The position numbers were made by a program, and so were the translations under genes. The notes beneath the pieces were generated by a model. That model was not told the origin of the DNA. It ran no database searches and was given only the letters and a program-made list of their open reading frames with translations. Source: CBDEFX01 sp965237635 (GTDB lineage: Bacteria > Chloroflexota > Dehalococcoidia > Lucifugimonadales > CAUZJF01). From it: 64,000 nt of DNA. The stretch spans positions 2,418,001-2,482,000 of the forward strand of contig CBDEFX010000002.1 of NCBI GenBank assembly GCA_965237635.1, written 5' to 3'. This document shows positions 55,084 to 64,000 of the stretch, piece after piece (positions within the stretch are counted from its first letter, which is position 1; each line of letters starts with the position of its first letter).

Positions 55084-57082
55084 GATTCCCTCGCAACAAG
55101 GCCTGTTTGAGATGAACCCTGGCGTGCGAAGGGGCCTGGAAGGGAGGAGGCCACGGGATGCCGGCTGCTGGCCTCACCGCACCATCTGCCGCGCTCAGGA
55201 CAAGCGTGATCCCGTTGCGGTACCCCTTCCGTGGCTCAGGGCACCCGGTGGAAGCTGTGGAGCGGCGCCCTCATGCGGCCGCGACCGCAGGTACCGTCCC
55301 GACCGCCCGCTGAGCCGTGTTGTCCATCTCCACCAGGCGTGCATGGACCATCCGCTTGAAGTTGCACGCCAACGCCTTCAGGTAGACGGCAAGCCGCACC
55401 CGACGGTCCCCTCGCACCCGCAAGCGCCCAAGCCCGTGGGTGCGCTTCAGCTCGGAGTTCGTTCCCTCGATACCAGCCCTTATGTCATACCGCTTGCGCC
55501 ACTCCTCGGTGGCCTCGGCCCTCCGGCGCCGCTCGATGTTTACCTTCACCAGGTCCGCCTTGAGGACGTAGTCCCCCGCACGCCGGTCCAGCTTCACTGG
55601 GCAACGGGACCGCAAGGGGCAGGGCTCGCATGTTGTCCCGGCAAAGTGGACCTCTACCCGCTCCGGCGCATCCTTCAGCTCGTACTCCTCGATGGACGGG
55701 TGGCCGGCGGGGCACACCGTGGCCTGCTCCCCTGTGACGTCGATCTGAAAGTCCGCGGCGGTGAGCGGCGGTGGTCCGTCACGCTCTCCTTCGTGCGAGT
55801 TCCCCGGCGCCGACCCCGCCACCGGGCTCACCAGTTCCGTTCCCCGGCGCGAGGCTTCGAAGGCATTGCGGCCCGACCCATACGCCGTGTCGGCGAAGAG
55901 CTCGTCCGGTCGGACCTTCCGCTCCGCGAGCCCGTCAACGACCGGCACGCTCACGTCGGTGTCGCTCCCACTCGAGGGGGTCACCTCCACGTGGGTGATG
56001 AGCTGGGTGGCGTTCTCCTCGTGGCAGGTCTCCGCCACCTGTACCTCGTACCCCTTCCCCTTGTGGCCGCTGTAGGTCACATCCGGGTCGTGGGGCGATT
56101 GCAGCGAGTCGGCGGACACCTGCTTCGGGTCCTTCAAGGCCACGGGCACCTTGCATTCCCCAGCATCGTCGTCATCGTCCCCCGGGCGCCCGTCCCGGTG
56201 TTTGCCCACATGGCACTGCTCCCGCAGCAGCCGCTCCAGCAGCCGGTACTCCTCCAGCTGGGCAGCAGTCGTGCTATGGAACCGGTCCACCAGCCGGTAG
56301 AGGTCCCGGGCACAGACCGAAAGGCGTCGCCGACCCTCCCCCGTGCGGGCGTCCTCGTAGTGGGTCGCCTCGTCTTCTTCCTTCAAATAGCGCCCCAGGA
56401 GGCCCTCCGGAACCACAGGGCGAAGCTCTGGGTGCTCCCAGCGCAAGGCCCGCAGGAACAACCGCATCGTCTCACAGAACAGGCCCAGCCGGGTGATGTG
56501 TGGCGATATTGCTCATGATGTGGGTGGAGTCCAGCCGTTGCTTTCCGGTGCGTATGCCCAGCGCCTGGATGATCCGGTCCGTGGTCTCCCGGAAAGCCAG
56601 CCGGCCACCGTCGTGCTGCATCAGGCGAACTCGGAAGTTGTGGAGGGTTTTCTGGGGCAGGTGGGTCTCCTCGATGTCCAGCCGCAGGGCGTGGTGCCAG
56701 AGCAGGTTGAACTCTAGTTGTTCCAGAGCTTCATCGTCGGTGAGGTTGAACATCTCTTTGAGGAGGTGGACCCCGAGGACGGTCTGCACCGCCCGGTTGG
56801 GACGGCCGTTGTCCGCGCAGTACATCGGAGCAAAGAGCTCCTCGTCAATCAGGGGGAGCGCCTCGTGGGGGAGCGCCTCGTTTCGGAAAACCTCGGCCCA
56901 ACTCCCCTCCAGGCGCTTAGCCTTCTTCGGCGTCACCAGGAACTGGGACTGCCAGAGGCTCTCTTGCGGGTCTCGCGCTCGGAACATGCTCCCCTCCCTC
57001 GCCCGGGCGCTGCCCCAACGCCCTTTCCCCACATTATCCTCCCATTGCCCCCCGGAGGACGAGGGGTTTTTACGAGGGAATC
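55084..57082 (-). mobile_element. IS1182-like insertion sequence, copy 2 (1999 bp)
   Basis: It is flanked by AATCAT at 55078-55083 and 57083-57088. Ends GATTCCCTCGCAACAAGG and (complement) GATTCCCTCGTAAAAACC. It is very similar to copy 1, but the transposase is frameshifted. The insertion lies exactly at the start of the 54358 gene. Confidence 0.85.
55271..56987 (-). pseudogene. IS1182-family transposase, frameshifted
   Basis: It reads as copy 1 from MFRARDPQESLWQSQFLVTP, with a four-residue duplication (NEALPHEALPLID). After HIMSNIAT one extra base shifts the frame (HHPAGPVL, stop). The rest continues in the second frame from MRLFLRALRWEHPEL to the end. The D-D-E motifs are all present but split between frames. 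Confidence 0.85.
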
Positions 57083-57160
57083 AATCATGCATTCACCGTC
57101 CATCTACTTGGATGTCGCCAATGCGCTTGCAACCTCCGTTACAGGACACGTAGCCTCAGA

Positions 57161-57640
57161 TCATCGCCGTGACTCGGTCCGGCTATCAGGCGACTCATGC
57201 TCAATCCCACCCCAGCGGATGCAGCCGTCTTTAGGGTTGCGTTCATTCCATCTCGCCAGATTCGCGACCGCTTCCTCCTCGGCAATGGCTGAACCGGCAA
57301 AGCTCAGCCTGACGTCTGACGGGACTCCGGGGATCGACTGCAACATATGCAATAGGGAACGCGCGTCAGGCGCAGCCTTCAAGAACTCGTCCATCGACTT
57401 CTGCGGCGCCAGCAGGGTTACTATAACCTGTTGAAGGCTGTATCGCGAAGACCCGGGACATGCGTGGCTCTACCCAATCGCTGTCCACTAGATCGAACAC
57501 GCCGTTGTCCAGGCTCACGGTCACATAGAACTCCGCAGCCGCTCCATCTGGACAGTGTACTCCCGGAGGAGCAGGCGTCCTCGGCGTTGGCAATCTGGTT
57601 GAAGGCCCGTATGTCCAGCATCCAATCCTGGTGCGACGCC
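57161..57640 (-). pseudogene. Unrecognised gene relic with frameshifts
   Basis: Minus-strand frames join as LDIRAFNQIANAEDA, then GAAAEFYVTVSLDNGVFDLV then DSDWVEPRMSRVFAIQPSTG, then PQKSMDEFLKAAPDARSLLH, MLQSIPGVPSDVRLSF and AIAEEEAVANLARWNER. The composition looks protein-like over about 150 residues, but three frames are needed. It lies just upstream (minus sense) of IS1182 copy 2. No domain recognised. Positions 57641-57783 hold nothing clear. Confidence 0.35.
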
Positions 57641-57783
57641 ACGGGGCTTTGCGACGGAGTATCTCTTGGGTGGTCAGCTTCGCAGTGTCTGGTTATGATC
57701 GGGAGGCACGATGCCGGGGGGTAAGGGTGGTCAGCTTGGAGGACGGGGACGTATCGTGAGGTTGTTGAAGGGGGGTCAGCGCG

Positions 57784-59748
57784 TCATGGTGGGCTGGCCT
57801 GCCCGAAGGTATCTTCTCCCCAGCATTCGATGCTGCCGTCCGGTCGCAGTCCACAGCCATGATTCCTGCTCACGCTGAATGCCTCGAATGGGCCGGGCGG
57901 CGGCCAACCATCAGGCGAGCCAGAACCCCAGCACCCTATGGAGCCTTCGTACCACAACGCGCACGAAAAGCGCTGGTCGCTGTCTATGACCTTGCGGCTG
58001 CCATCCGGCACGCTGTCCGGGCCCCCTCCCCACGCTCTGTAGGCTTCGTTTACCCTCTCATCCGTCCAGCATCGGCTGGTGCCGTCGGCTTGCGGCTCGC
58101 AGATCTGGATTTCCCCATCCGGCCCCCCGACGATACTTCCCCAGCACCTTATTTCCCCATCGGGCCTGAACCCGCAGGTATGGTAGCCACCGGCGCTGAT
58201 GACCTCGAACGGGCCGTCTGGCGGCGTCGCCTGGCCTAGAAAATCGCCGTCGAACCCTGAATTGCTGCCCCAGCAGACGACGGTCTGGTCGATACGGATT
58301 CCGCAGGCATGGAAGCCACCCGCGCTGACGGAGGTGTATTTCCCATCCGGCGGGGTCGGCGCGCCCGCCACGACGGCCAGACCCCAGCACTCCGCGCTGT
58401 TGTCGATCCTCACCCCGCAGGAGAAATGGAACCCCGCGCTCACCGATATGAACTGGCCTTCAGGGGGTGCCAACATAGCCTCCATCATGGCCTTTGCATC
58501 AGGAGGCGTATCATCCTGAAAGAGATCCTCAACGAGCATACCGCCCCAACACTCCACCGTTCCGTCCCGGCGCAGAGCGCAGGAGTGGAGGTCTCCGGCA
58601 CTGATCTGGGAGAAGGTCCCGGGAGGCGAGTCGATCAGCCCGGTGGCCTCCGTGAGGCGGTCGTCCTCCCCGCTCGCGCCCCAGCAGACGATGCTCCCGT
58701 CCACCCGCAGCCCGCAGCTGTGGAACAGGCCGACGGAGACCTGGACGAACGGACTGTTGGGGTCACCGGCCGGTCTGATTTCCGGCGTGACTCCGGTCTG
58801 GCTTCCGGTTGCTGGGAGCGGCGTTGCTTTCGCGGTTTCCTGGGAAGGGGCTGGCATCGGGACAGCTTTCGTGGGTTCCCAGTAATCTTCTGGTAGCCCC
58901 TCCCCTTTCTGGTAGGGGCGTATGTCATGAGGCTTGTTTAGGTCGAAGAAGCTTACCCTGAGTGCTTCTTTGCCTTCGGTGTCGCTAAAGACAACACTCC
59001 TTAGCGTGTACGCTTGGTCGTATGAGGCTGTTACCGTTCCGAACGACGGGTCTCCTTGAGTTACCACATATCCGTCTGGACTTTGCTCAAAGCTCGAGGT
59101 CGGCAGGACTGAGAACGCGAGACCCCAGAAATACAGCTGCGAGATGTCTTCCAGCGGCCCCGCATCGGAGTTTTCAGGGATGAAGTACCACTTGCCTGCG
59201 TCGAGGTCATTTAGATATACGTCGAAGCTGCTGTGAGTCAAGACCTCGATTGACCGCTCGACAGGCTTGGTCATATTTATTCGTGCGAACATCTGGCTTT
59301 CGGGGTCGGTAGTTACCCACCCTTCTACGTCGGCAGCAATTAGGTATCCGCTTTCTGTGAAGCGGTCGTCGGTCATATTGAAATTTGCTCTGTACGAGAT
59401 GCTTTTGAAGTTGTCCATGAAGTTGGACATTCTTTCCAGGTCTTCGGCTGTGGGTGTCGGGGCGGGCGTTGGGGTTGTCGTTGGGGTTACGGGAATCGGA
59501 GACGGGGTTGGTGTCGGGGACGGGCCTGGCGTTGGGGTTGAAGTGGGAACTGCGGTCGGGAATGGGATGTTCGAAGCGGCAGTTGGGCCGTCGAACACAC
59601 GGGGAGTACTGGTAGCTGTAGGGATAGGATGCGGAGTGCTGGTTGTTGTAGAGGCGACGTAGGAGGCTTTGGTTGGTTCGTCGTTTGTTTGCCAGCAGGC
59701 TGTTGCGCCCACAGACAATATCAGTAGGGCGCAAACGATACGGCTCAA
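57784..59748 (-). CDS. Lipoprotein with LppX/LprG-like domain and RCC1-like repeats
   Basis: The 654-residue protein has lipobox LSVGATAC and a PTPT linker to about residue 105. A beta-rich domain (about 110-295; FMDNFKSISYRANFNM, SGYLIAADVEGWVT) resembles the LppX/LprAFG fold seen also in the 23355 gene. From about 345, seven RCC1-like blades follow, each with an IS-AG-x-HSCGLR-DG-x-x-CWG pattern (FSQISAGDLHSCALRRDGTV, ECWGG). Two Cys per blade could form disulfides, typical of secreted RCC1 proteins. TTG start with GAAGGAG upstream. The molecular role is unknown; surface binding is plausible. Confidence 0.8.
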   Translation of the reverse strand: MSRIVCALLILSVGATACWQTNDEPTKASYVASTTTSTPHPIPTATSTPRVFDGPTAASNIPFPTAVPTSTPTPGPSPTPTPSPIPVTPTTTPTPAPTPTAEDLERMSNFMDNFKSISYRANFNMTDDRFTESGYLIAADVEGWVTTDPESQMFARINMTKPVERSIEVLTHSSFDVYLNDLDAGKWYFIPENSDAGPLEDISQLYFWGLAFSVLPTSSFEQSPDGYVVTQGDPSFGTVTASYDQAYTLRSVVFSDTEGKEALRVSFFDLNKPHDIRPYQKGEGLPEDYWEPTKAVPMPAPSQETAKATPLPATGSQTGVTPEIRPAGDPNSPFVQVSVGLFHSCGLRVDGSIVCWGASGEDDRLTEATGLIDSPPGTFSQISAGDLHSCALRRDGTVECWGGMLVEDLFQDDTPPDAKAMMEAMLAPPEGQFISVSAGFHFSCGVRIDNSAECWGLAVVAGAPTPPDGKYTSVSAGGFHACGIRIDQTVVCWGSNSGFDGDFLGQATPPDGPFEVISAGGYHTCGFRPDGEIRCWGSIVGGPDGEIQICEPQADGTSRCWTDERVNEAYRAWGGGPDSVPDGSRKVIDSDQRFSCALWYEGSIGCWGSGSPDGWPPPGPFEAFSVSRNHGCGLRPDGSIECWGEDTFGQASPP

Positions 59749-59756
59749 TGTCTGTC

Positions 59757-60040
59757 TCCTTCACTTACGTCTCTAACGGGTCTGGCACCTTCCGATGGTT
59801 GTTGCCCGACTGCCACCGGTGTACCACTTCTGCTGTCTCCACTCTCGACACGTCCCTGTACGCCTACCAGTCAATCACAACAACTGGGGACTTGACGGTA
59901 GACAGTACCATCTTTGAATTGTGGGTCGTCTTGCGAGCTTCTCAGGCCCACCAATTTAGTCCTGATAGGAGAATCGGAGTGGGTAAGGGCAAACTCCACA
60001 CTTAAGATTCTGGTGCTCGTGGGCAGTGGGATTGGATGTG
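59757..60040. other. Intergenic stretch, no clear gene
   Basis: No frame with domains was found. The part nearest 60040 may be the scrambled continuation of the permease relic that begins at 60122. Confidence 0.3.
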
Positions 60041-60122
60041 GTAGAGGTCGGCGACCGTTGGACTTCCGACAGTGGAGATTGAACCACTCCCACCGTCGGA
60101 TACGCAGGACGTGGAAGATCAT
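60040..60122 (-). pseudogene. Fifth ABC-2 permease paralogue, N-terminal relic
   Basis: ATG 60122 overlaps the stop of the preceding permease by four bases, as in the rest of the array. The frame reads MIFHVLRIRRWEWFNLHCRK, compared with MIVTVLRLTRWEWFKLRRRW in the intact genes. Similarity ends after about 25 residues. It is a decayed member of the array. Confidence 0.65.
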
Positions 60123-61180
60123 TCGCCCCTCGCTCCTGCGACATCCCTCCGTCGGAAGAGCCAGAATGCCGCCGCGCCCAGCACGACGATGTAGGCTAGG
60201 AGGACAAGGAAGGCGTGCAGTGCACCAGGCGGGTCACTGACGGGGAACAGGGATCCCTCGGTCGTCACCACCCCGGTTTCGGACATCCAGGCGGCCGTAT
60301 TGAATCCGATCAGGAAGTCGGACACGTTGTCGAACCAGGCGAACAGGTCACCCAGGATGCGTCCGAGTATGAGCTCAGCGAAGTAGTAAGCAAGAGACAT
60401 CGCGATCCCCATGCTCGACGATGAGATCAGTACCGTGAGGAACAGAGCCAGGATGGCGTACGCGACCAGCACATAGGTCGCCTTGCCGAACATCACTGCC
60501 GCCGTGGACCATTGACCTGAACCGACAAGCCCACCGCCGTCGCCTAGTGTGAGTGAAGCGGCGATCAGGCTACTGACCACAATGGTCAGGGAGACAACAA
60601 GCAGCCCAGCAACACTCAGCAGCAGGAGCGACAAAGCTTTTGCCCCCAGGAACTGCCACCTCCCGGCACCCTTGGTCAGCGCCGTCCGTAACGTGCCCCA
60701 TCCGTACTCCGTGCCGACTGACGACGCTCCCAAAATCATAAAGAGGACAACGCCGATGTAATGGGCGACTCCGAGGGCGTTGGCGAGACCACCAGGAAGG
60801 ACGAAGAACTCCCGGTGACGCTCGCGCTCCTCCGCTATCTCCTCAAGGATGCTCGCACAATTTCCCCACTCTTGTCGCTGTTGGACCCTCTTGCGAGCGT
60901 CCTCGCGCATCTCGCCGATGACCATCTCCACCTTGGCGTCGGCGGTCCCATCCAGGATGTCGGCACATGTGATCCTGACTATGGGAGCCCTGCCACGGGC
61001 ATCCGGTACTCCAGGGTAACCAGAAGCGTAATCGTTGCCTACGTTTCCGTATGAAGCGTAGAAGCCCCACAGGGTGGCTTGGACGACGGCGAGGGCAACG
61101 ATCAAGAGTATCCATGGCATCCATCTTCTGCGGAGCTTGAACCACTCCCAGCGGGTGAGGCGTAGCACCGTGACGATCAT
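60119..61180 (-). CDS. ABC-2 type transporter permease, paralogue 1 of array
   Basis: The 353-residue protein starts with a cytoplasmic RLTRWEWFKLRRRW and then helix MPWILLIVALAVVQATLWGF. A large outer loop (about 45-145) follows. Five further helices follow, among them GVVLFMILGASSVGTEYGWG with TLRTALTKGAGRWQFLGAKA, the hallmark helix-loop of ABC-2 permeases, and a final AFLVLLAYIVVLGAAAFWLF. It ends RRDVAGARGE. The gene overlaps its neighbours by ATGA on both sides. No ATPase is visible in the window; one may lie beyond 64000. Confidence 0.85.
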   Translation of the reverse strand: MIVTVLRLTRWEWFKLRRRWMPWILLIVALAVVQATLWGFYASYGNVGNDYASGYPGVPDARGRAPIVRITCADILDGTADAKVEMVIGEMREDARKRVQQRQEWGNCASILEEIAEERERHREFFVLPGGLANALGVAHYIGVVLFMILGASSVGTEYGWGTLRTALTKGAGRWQFLGAKALSLLLLSVAGLLVVSLTIVVSSLIAASLTLGDGGGLVGSGQWSTAAVMFGKATYVLVAYAILALFLTVLISSSSMGIAMSLAYYFAELILGRILGDLFAWFDNVSDFLIGFNTAAWMSETGVVTTEGSLFPVSDPPGALHAFLVLLAYIVVLGAAAFWLFRRRDVAGARGE

Positions 61181-62229
61181 TCGCCTCTTGCCCCCGTGAT
61201 GTCCTTGCGCTGGAAGAGCCAGAAGGCAGCTGCACCGAGAATGATGATGTATGCCGTGATCACAAAGAAGGCGTGCAGCTGACTCGACGGATCATCTACA
61301 GGGAATATGGCTCCCCCACCAGTCCTATGGACACCCGTCTCGATCATCCATGAGGTGACGCTGGTACTCAACAGAAAGTCGGTTACGTTGCCGAACCAGG
61401 CGAAGAGGCCTTCGAGAATCTGCACGAGAATCGATTCAACGAAGAAGTACGCCAGGGAGAAGGCAATTCCCATGCTCGACGATGAGGTCAGCACCGAGAG
61501 GAACAGCGCCAAGATGACGTATGGCGCGAGCCCGTAGACCGTCTTGCCGAACATCACAACCACTGTAGACCATTGGCCTGAGTCCGCAAGTCCTCCGCCG
61601 TCGCCGCTGATGAGCGAAGCGAAGACCACGCTGCTGACCACGACGCCCAGGCCGACGACAATGAACCCTGCGCAGCCCAGCAGAAGCAGCGACAGCGCCT
61701 TCGCGCCCAGGAACTGCCAGCGGCCTATGCCCCTGGTCAGAGCCGTCCGCAACGTGCCATAGCCGTACTCAACACCCATAGCGGACGCTGCCAGGATCAT
61801 GATGAGCAGGATCCCGAAGGAGTTGGCAACACCAAGGCCGTTGGCGAGGCTGCTCGGAAGGACAAAGCCCTTCCTGTATCGCTTGCGTTCATCAGCGTAG
61901 CCTTCGATATCCTCTTCACAACTCGGCCTACTCGCCCGCCTCTCCTCTACCACCTCAAGTGCTCTTACGCGGAACCGTTCCGGGATGAACGCCAATTTGG
62001 CGTCGACGGTGCCCTCTACTACGTCGACGCATGTTATCCGGACAACGTTCTCTTCAGAGAGTTGGATACTATAGAATCCATGCCTGCCAACGCTTCGGTA
62101 CTCGGAGTAGTCGCTCCATAGAGAGAGCTGGGTCATCACGACAGCGATGGCCAGGAGTATCCACGGCATCCATTTCTTGCGGACCTTGAAGAATTCCCAA
62201 CGGGTTAGGCGCAGCACCGACACGATCAT
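61177..62229 (-). CDS. ABC-2 type transporter permease, paralogue 2 of array
   Basis: The 350-residue protein has the same layout as its neighbours: RLTRWEFFKVRKKWMPWILL, then a loop with VVRITCVDVVEGTVDAKLAF, then AASAMGVEYGYGTLRTALTR with GIGRWQFLGAKALSLLLL, and an end of RKDITGARGE. The membrane segments and the TLRTALTR loop are strongly conserved, whereas the outer loop is variable. This is what would be expected if the copies differ in substrate or partner. Confidence 0.85.
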   Translation of the reverse strand: MIVSVLRLTRWEFFKVRKKWMPWILLAIAVVMTQLSLWSDYSEYRSVGRHGFYSIQLSEENVVRITCVDVVEGTVDAKLAFIPERFRVRALEVVEERRASRPSCEEDIEGYADERKRYRKGFVLPSSLANGLGVANSFGILLIMILAASAMGVEYGYGTLRTALTRGIGRWQFLGAKALSLLLLGCAGFIVVGLGVVVSSVVFASLISGDGGGLADSGQWSTVVVMFGKTVYGLAPYVILALFLSVLTSSSSMGIAFSLAYFFVESILVQILEGLFAWFGNVTDFLLSTSVTSWMIETGVHRTGGGAIFPVDDPSSQLHAFFVITAYIIILGAAAFWLFQRKDITGARGE

Positions 62230-63299
62230 TCGCCCCTCGCTCCGGCTATGTCTCTCCGCAGAAAGAGCCAGAAGGCAGCCGTGCCGAGCAAGATGATGTA
62301 GGCCATAACGACGAGGAAAGCGTGCAGCTGACTCGACGGATCACTCAGAGGGAACATGATCCCCTCACCAGTCGTGCGGACGCCCGTCTCGGTCATCCAT
62401 GAGGTAACGCTGGGACCTAGCAGGAAATCGGTCACGTCGCTGAACCAGTTGAACAGGCCGCCAAGGATCTGGACGAGAATCGATTCGGCGAAGTAGTACG
62501 CCAGAGAGATGGCGATGCCTATGCTGGATGATGAAGTCAGCACCGACAGGAAGAGCGCCAGGATGGCGTATGGCAGCAGCCCGTAGACCGCTTTGCCGGA
62601 CATCACGGCCACAGTAGACCACTTGCCGGCATCAACTCCCCCGCCGTAGTCTGTGACCAGGGAGGCGGCGATAACGCTGCTGACTGCGACGGTTAGGGCC
62701 ACGACGACGAACCCACCGGCGCTCAAGAACAGGAGCGACAACGCCTTCGCCCCAAGGAACTGCCAACGGCTGACGCCCCTCGTCAACGTTCCTCGCAGGG
62801 TGCCCCAGCCGTACTCTGTGCCGAGCGCAGATGCGGCTAGAATCATGATGAGGACGGCCCCGATGCTGTGAGCAACTCCGATGCCGTTGGAAACGCTATC
62901 AGGAAGTACAAACACCCGTCGCGTCTCGTCGCGGAACCGGGCCTCCTCTTCGATCTGACTCGGGCACGCTTCCTCGCGTAGGTGCTCCACCGTCCTGAGA
63001 GCGTCCTCTCGATACGCCTCATCGCTCAGCTCAACCTTGGCGTCGGCCGTCCCTTCCCAGATATCGATGCATGAGACCTTGACAAGAGTGGGGTCTCCGG
63101 CCGCATCCACCGGCCCTCGGAAGAAAAAGGTGGTCTGCTCTTCAACGGACAGCCGGTCGTTGTACGAGTAGAACATGCCCCACAGGAAGACCTGACACAA
63201 GGCGGCGGCGATAGCCACGAGAATCCACGGCATCCATCTCTTGCGGAGCTTGAACCACTCCCACCGGGTCAGATTAAATAAGGTGAGCAACCCCGTCAC
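62226..63299 (-). CDS. ABC-2 type transporter permease, paralogue 3 of array
   Basis: The 357-residue protein has NLTRWEWFKLRKRWMPWILV at the start, a variable outer loop (VKVSCIDIWEGTADAKVELS), AASALGTEYGWGTLRGTLTR and a terminal RRDIAGARGE. ATGA overlaps on both sides keep it in the same operon. It is closest to paralogue 2 in the C-terminal half (LVQILGGLFNWFSDVTDFLL compared with LVQILEGLFAWFGNVTDFLL). Confidence 0.85.
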   Translation of the reverse strand: MTGLLTLFNLTRWEWFKLRKRWMPWILVAIAAALCQVFLWGMFYSYNDRLSVEEQTTFFFRGPVDAAGDPTLVKVSCIDIWEGTADAKVELSDEAYREDALRTVEHLREEACPSQIEEEARFRDETRRVFVLPDSVSNGIGVAHSIGAVLIMILAASALGTEYGWGTLRGTLTRGVSRWQFLGAKALSLLFLSAGGFVVVALTVAVSSVIAASLVTDYGGGVDAGKWSTVAVMSGKAVYGLLPYAILALFLSVLTSSSSIGIAISLAYYFAESILVQILGGLFNWFSDVTDFLLGPSVTSWMTETGVRTTGEGIMFPLSDPSSQLHAFLVVMAYIILLGTAAFWLFLRRDIAGARGE

Positions 63300-64000
63300 G
63301 CTCCCTTGGCCCCGCCAATGTCCCTGCGCTGAAAGAGCCAGAGAGCGCTACCGCCCAGCACGACGATGTACGCCAGGATGACGAGGAAGGCGTGCAGGTT
63401 ACTCGGAAGATCGGACAGGGGAACCGGAATGTTGTCGACCGCCCAGATTCGGGCTCCGGGTTCGACCATCCACGCAATGACGCTGGGACCGAGTAGGAAG
63501 TCGGAGACGCTGCCGAACGACTCTAACAGGGTGCCCATCAGGAAGGTCTCGGCCAGGTAATACGCCAGGGAGAGTGCGACTCCTATACTCAATGATGCGT
63601 TCAGCACCGATAGGGACAGCGCCAGGATGACGTAGGGGACGAGCCCGTAGAGCACCTTGCCGAACATCACGGCGGCGGTGCGCCATTCGCCGGAGTCGGC
63701 GAATCCTCCACCTTCGTGCAGCGTGAGCGCTGCGGCGATCAGGCTGCTTACGACGACCGTCAAGGACAGGACGAGGAGACCGGCCCCCACCATCAGCACG
63801 AGCGACAATGCCTTGGCCCCCAGGAACTGCCAGCGACGGATGCCACTGGTAAATGCCGGTCGTAGGGTGCCCCAGCCGTATTCGACACCTATCGCCAGTG
63901 AGGCCAAGATCAAGACGAGCATCGCACCGATGGTCTGCGCGAAGCCGAGGCTTCTGGCCAGGCTGTTTGGAAGGATGAAGCTCTTGCGGGATGTCTCGCG
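63296..64000 (-). CDS. ABC-2 type transporter permease, paralogue 4, cut by window edge
   Basis: The frame stays open to the window end and encodes RETSRKSFILPNSLARSLGF, then MLVLILASLAIGVEYGWGTL, FTSGIRRWQFLGAKALSLVL and a terminal RRDIGGAKGA. The N-terminal helix and part of the outer loop lie outside. It is the most diverged of the four in its C-terminal half. Confidence 0.8.
   Translation of the reverse strand, partial: RETSRKSFILPNSLARSLGFAQTIGAMLVLILASLAIGVEYGWGTLRPAFTSGIRRWQFLGAKALSLVLMVGAGLLVLSLTVVVSSLIAAALTLHEGGGFADSGEWRTAAVMFGKVLYGLVPYVILALSLSVLNASLSIGVALSLAYYLAETFLMGTLLESFGSVSDFLLGPSVIAWMVEPGARIWAVDNIPVPLSDLPSNLHAFLVILAYIVVLGGSALWLFQRRDIGGAKGA

Overview
The window is a GC-rich bacterial chromosome segment crowded with mobile DNA. 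Many lipoproteins have long Pro/Thr (PTPT) linkers behind a lipobox, and there are PPC-type repeats, cadherin and collagen-like surface proteins, substrate-binding proteins with no permease beside them, and a relic of an HNH/Excalibur protein. Together these suggest Chloroflexota, perhaps a SAR202/Dehalococcoidia-like lineage. This is an inference; no rRNA or tRNA gene is visible to confirm it.

Layout. 0-7.2 kb: an edge fragment of IstB, then two large surface proteins on the minus strand (collagen-like and cadherin-like). 7.2-18.1 kb: a mobile-element pile-up. It holds an IS1182-like element inside a VOC/glyoxalase gene, an IS1380-like element, a two-component system hit by a 161-bp MITE and by a frameshift at the kinase H-box, a second IS1380-type gene cut by another IS1380-like copy, and a broken beta-propeller gene. 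18.4-25.5 kb: a quieter minus-strand block with an unknown soluble protein, a small membrane protein, a PQQ-propeller/oligopeptide-binding fusion lipoprotein, and a lipoprotein joining an LppX/LprG-like domain to a branched-chain-type binding domain. 25.6-29.2 kb: an antitoxin relic, an IS481 relic carrying a MITE, a small unknown gene, and the best preserved IS1380 copy. 29.2-33.5 kb: a broken GHKL (sacsin-like) ATPase, a higBA toxin-antitoxin operon with a striking palindromic operator, and a truncated large serine recombinase. 33.4-40.5 kb: housekeeping or envelope genes (GDYXXLXY, DUF2157, DUF4349-PKD lipoprotein, RDD protein, cupredoxin, multicopper oxidase). 40.6-47.0 kb: two inverted IS256 copies, each carrying the same MITE, around a 3.3-kb accessory segment. 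47.0-52.1 kb: a PD-(D/E)XK-like nuclease, a truncated EEP-family gene, IS66 and IS1380 fragments, and a three-gene coupled operon of DNA-binding and membrane-anchored proteins. 52.2-57.1 kb: an IS3 element, the HNH/Excalibur relic, a membrane protein, and a second IS1182-like copy. 57.1-64 kb: a relic, an RCC1-repeat lipoprotein, and a tandem array of four paralogous ABC-2 permeases with a fifth decayed member.

The strongest structural observation is that the two inverted IS256 copies have swapped 8-bp target duplications. That is direct evidence that the segment between them was inverted by recombination. The most unusual theme is a family of 161-bp MITEs whose terminal repeats match the IS1182-like elements. 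They insert at AAGCTT-like sites, and their right end carries a GAGGG ribosome-binding-like motif plus open reading frames that can restart the interrupted gene.
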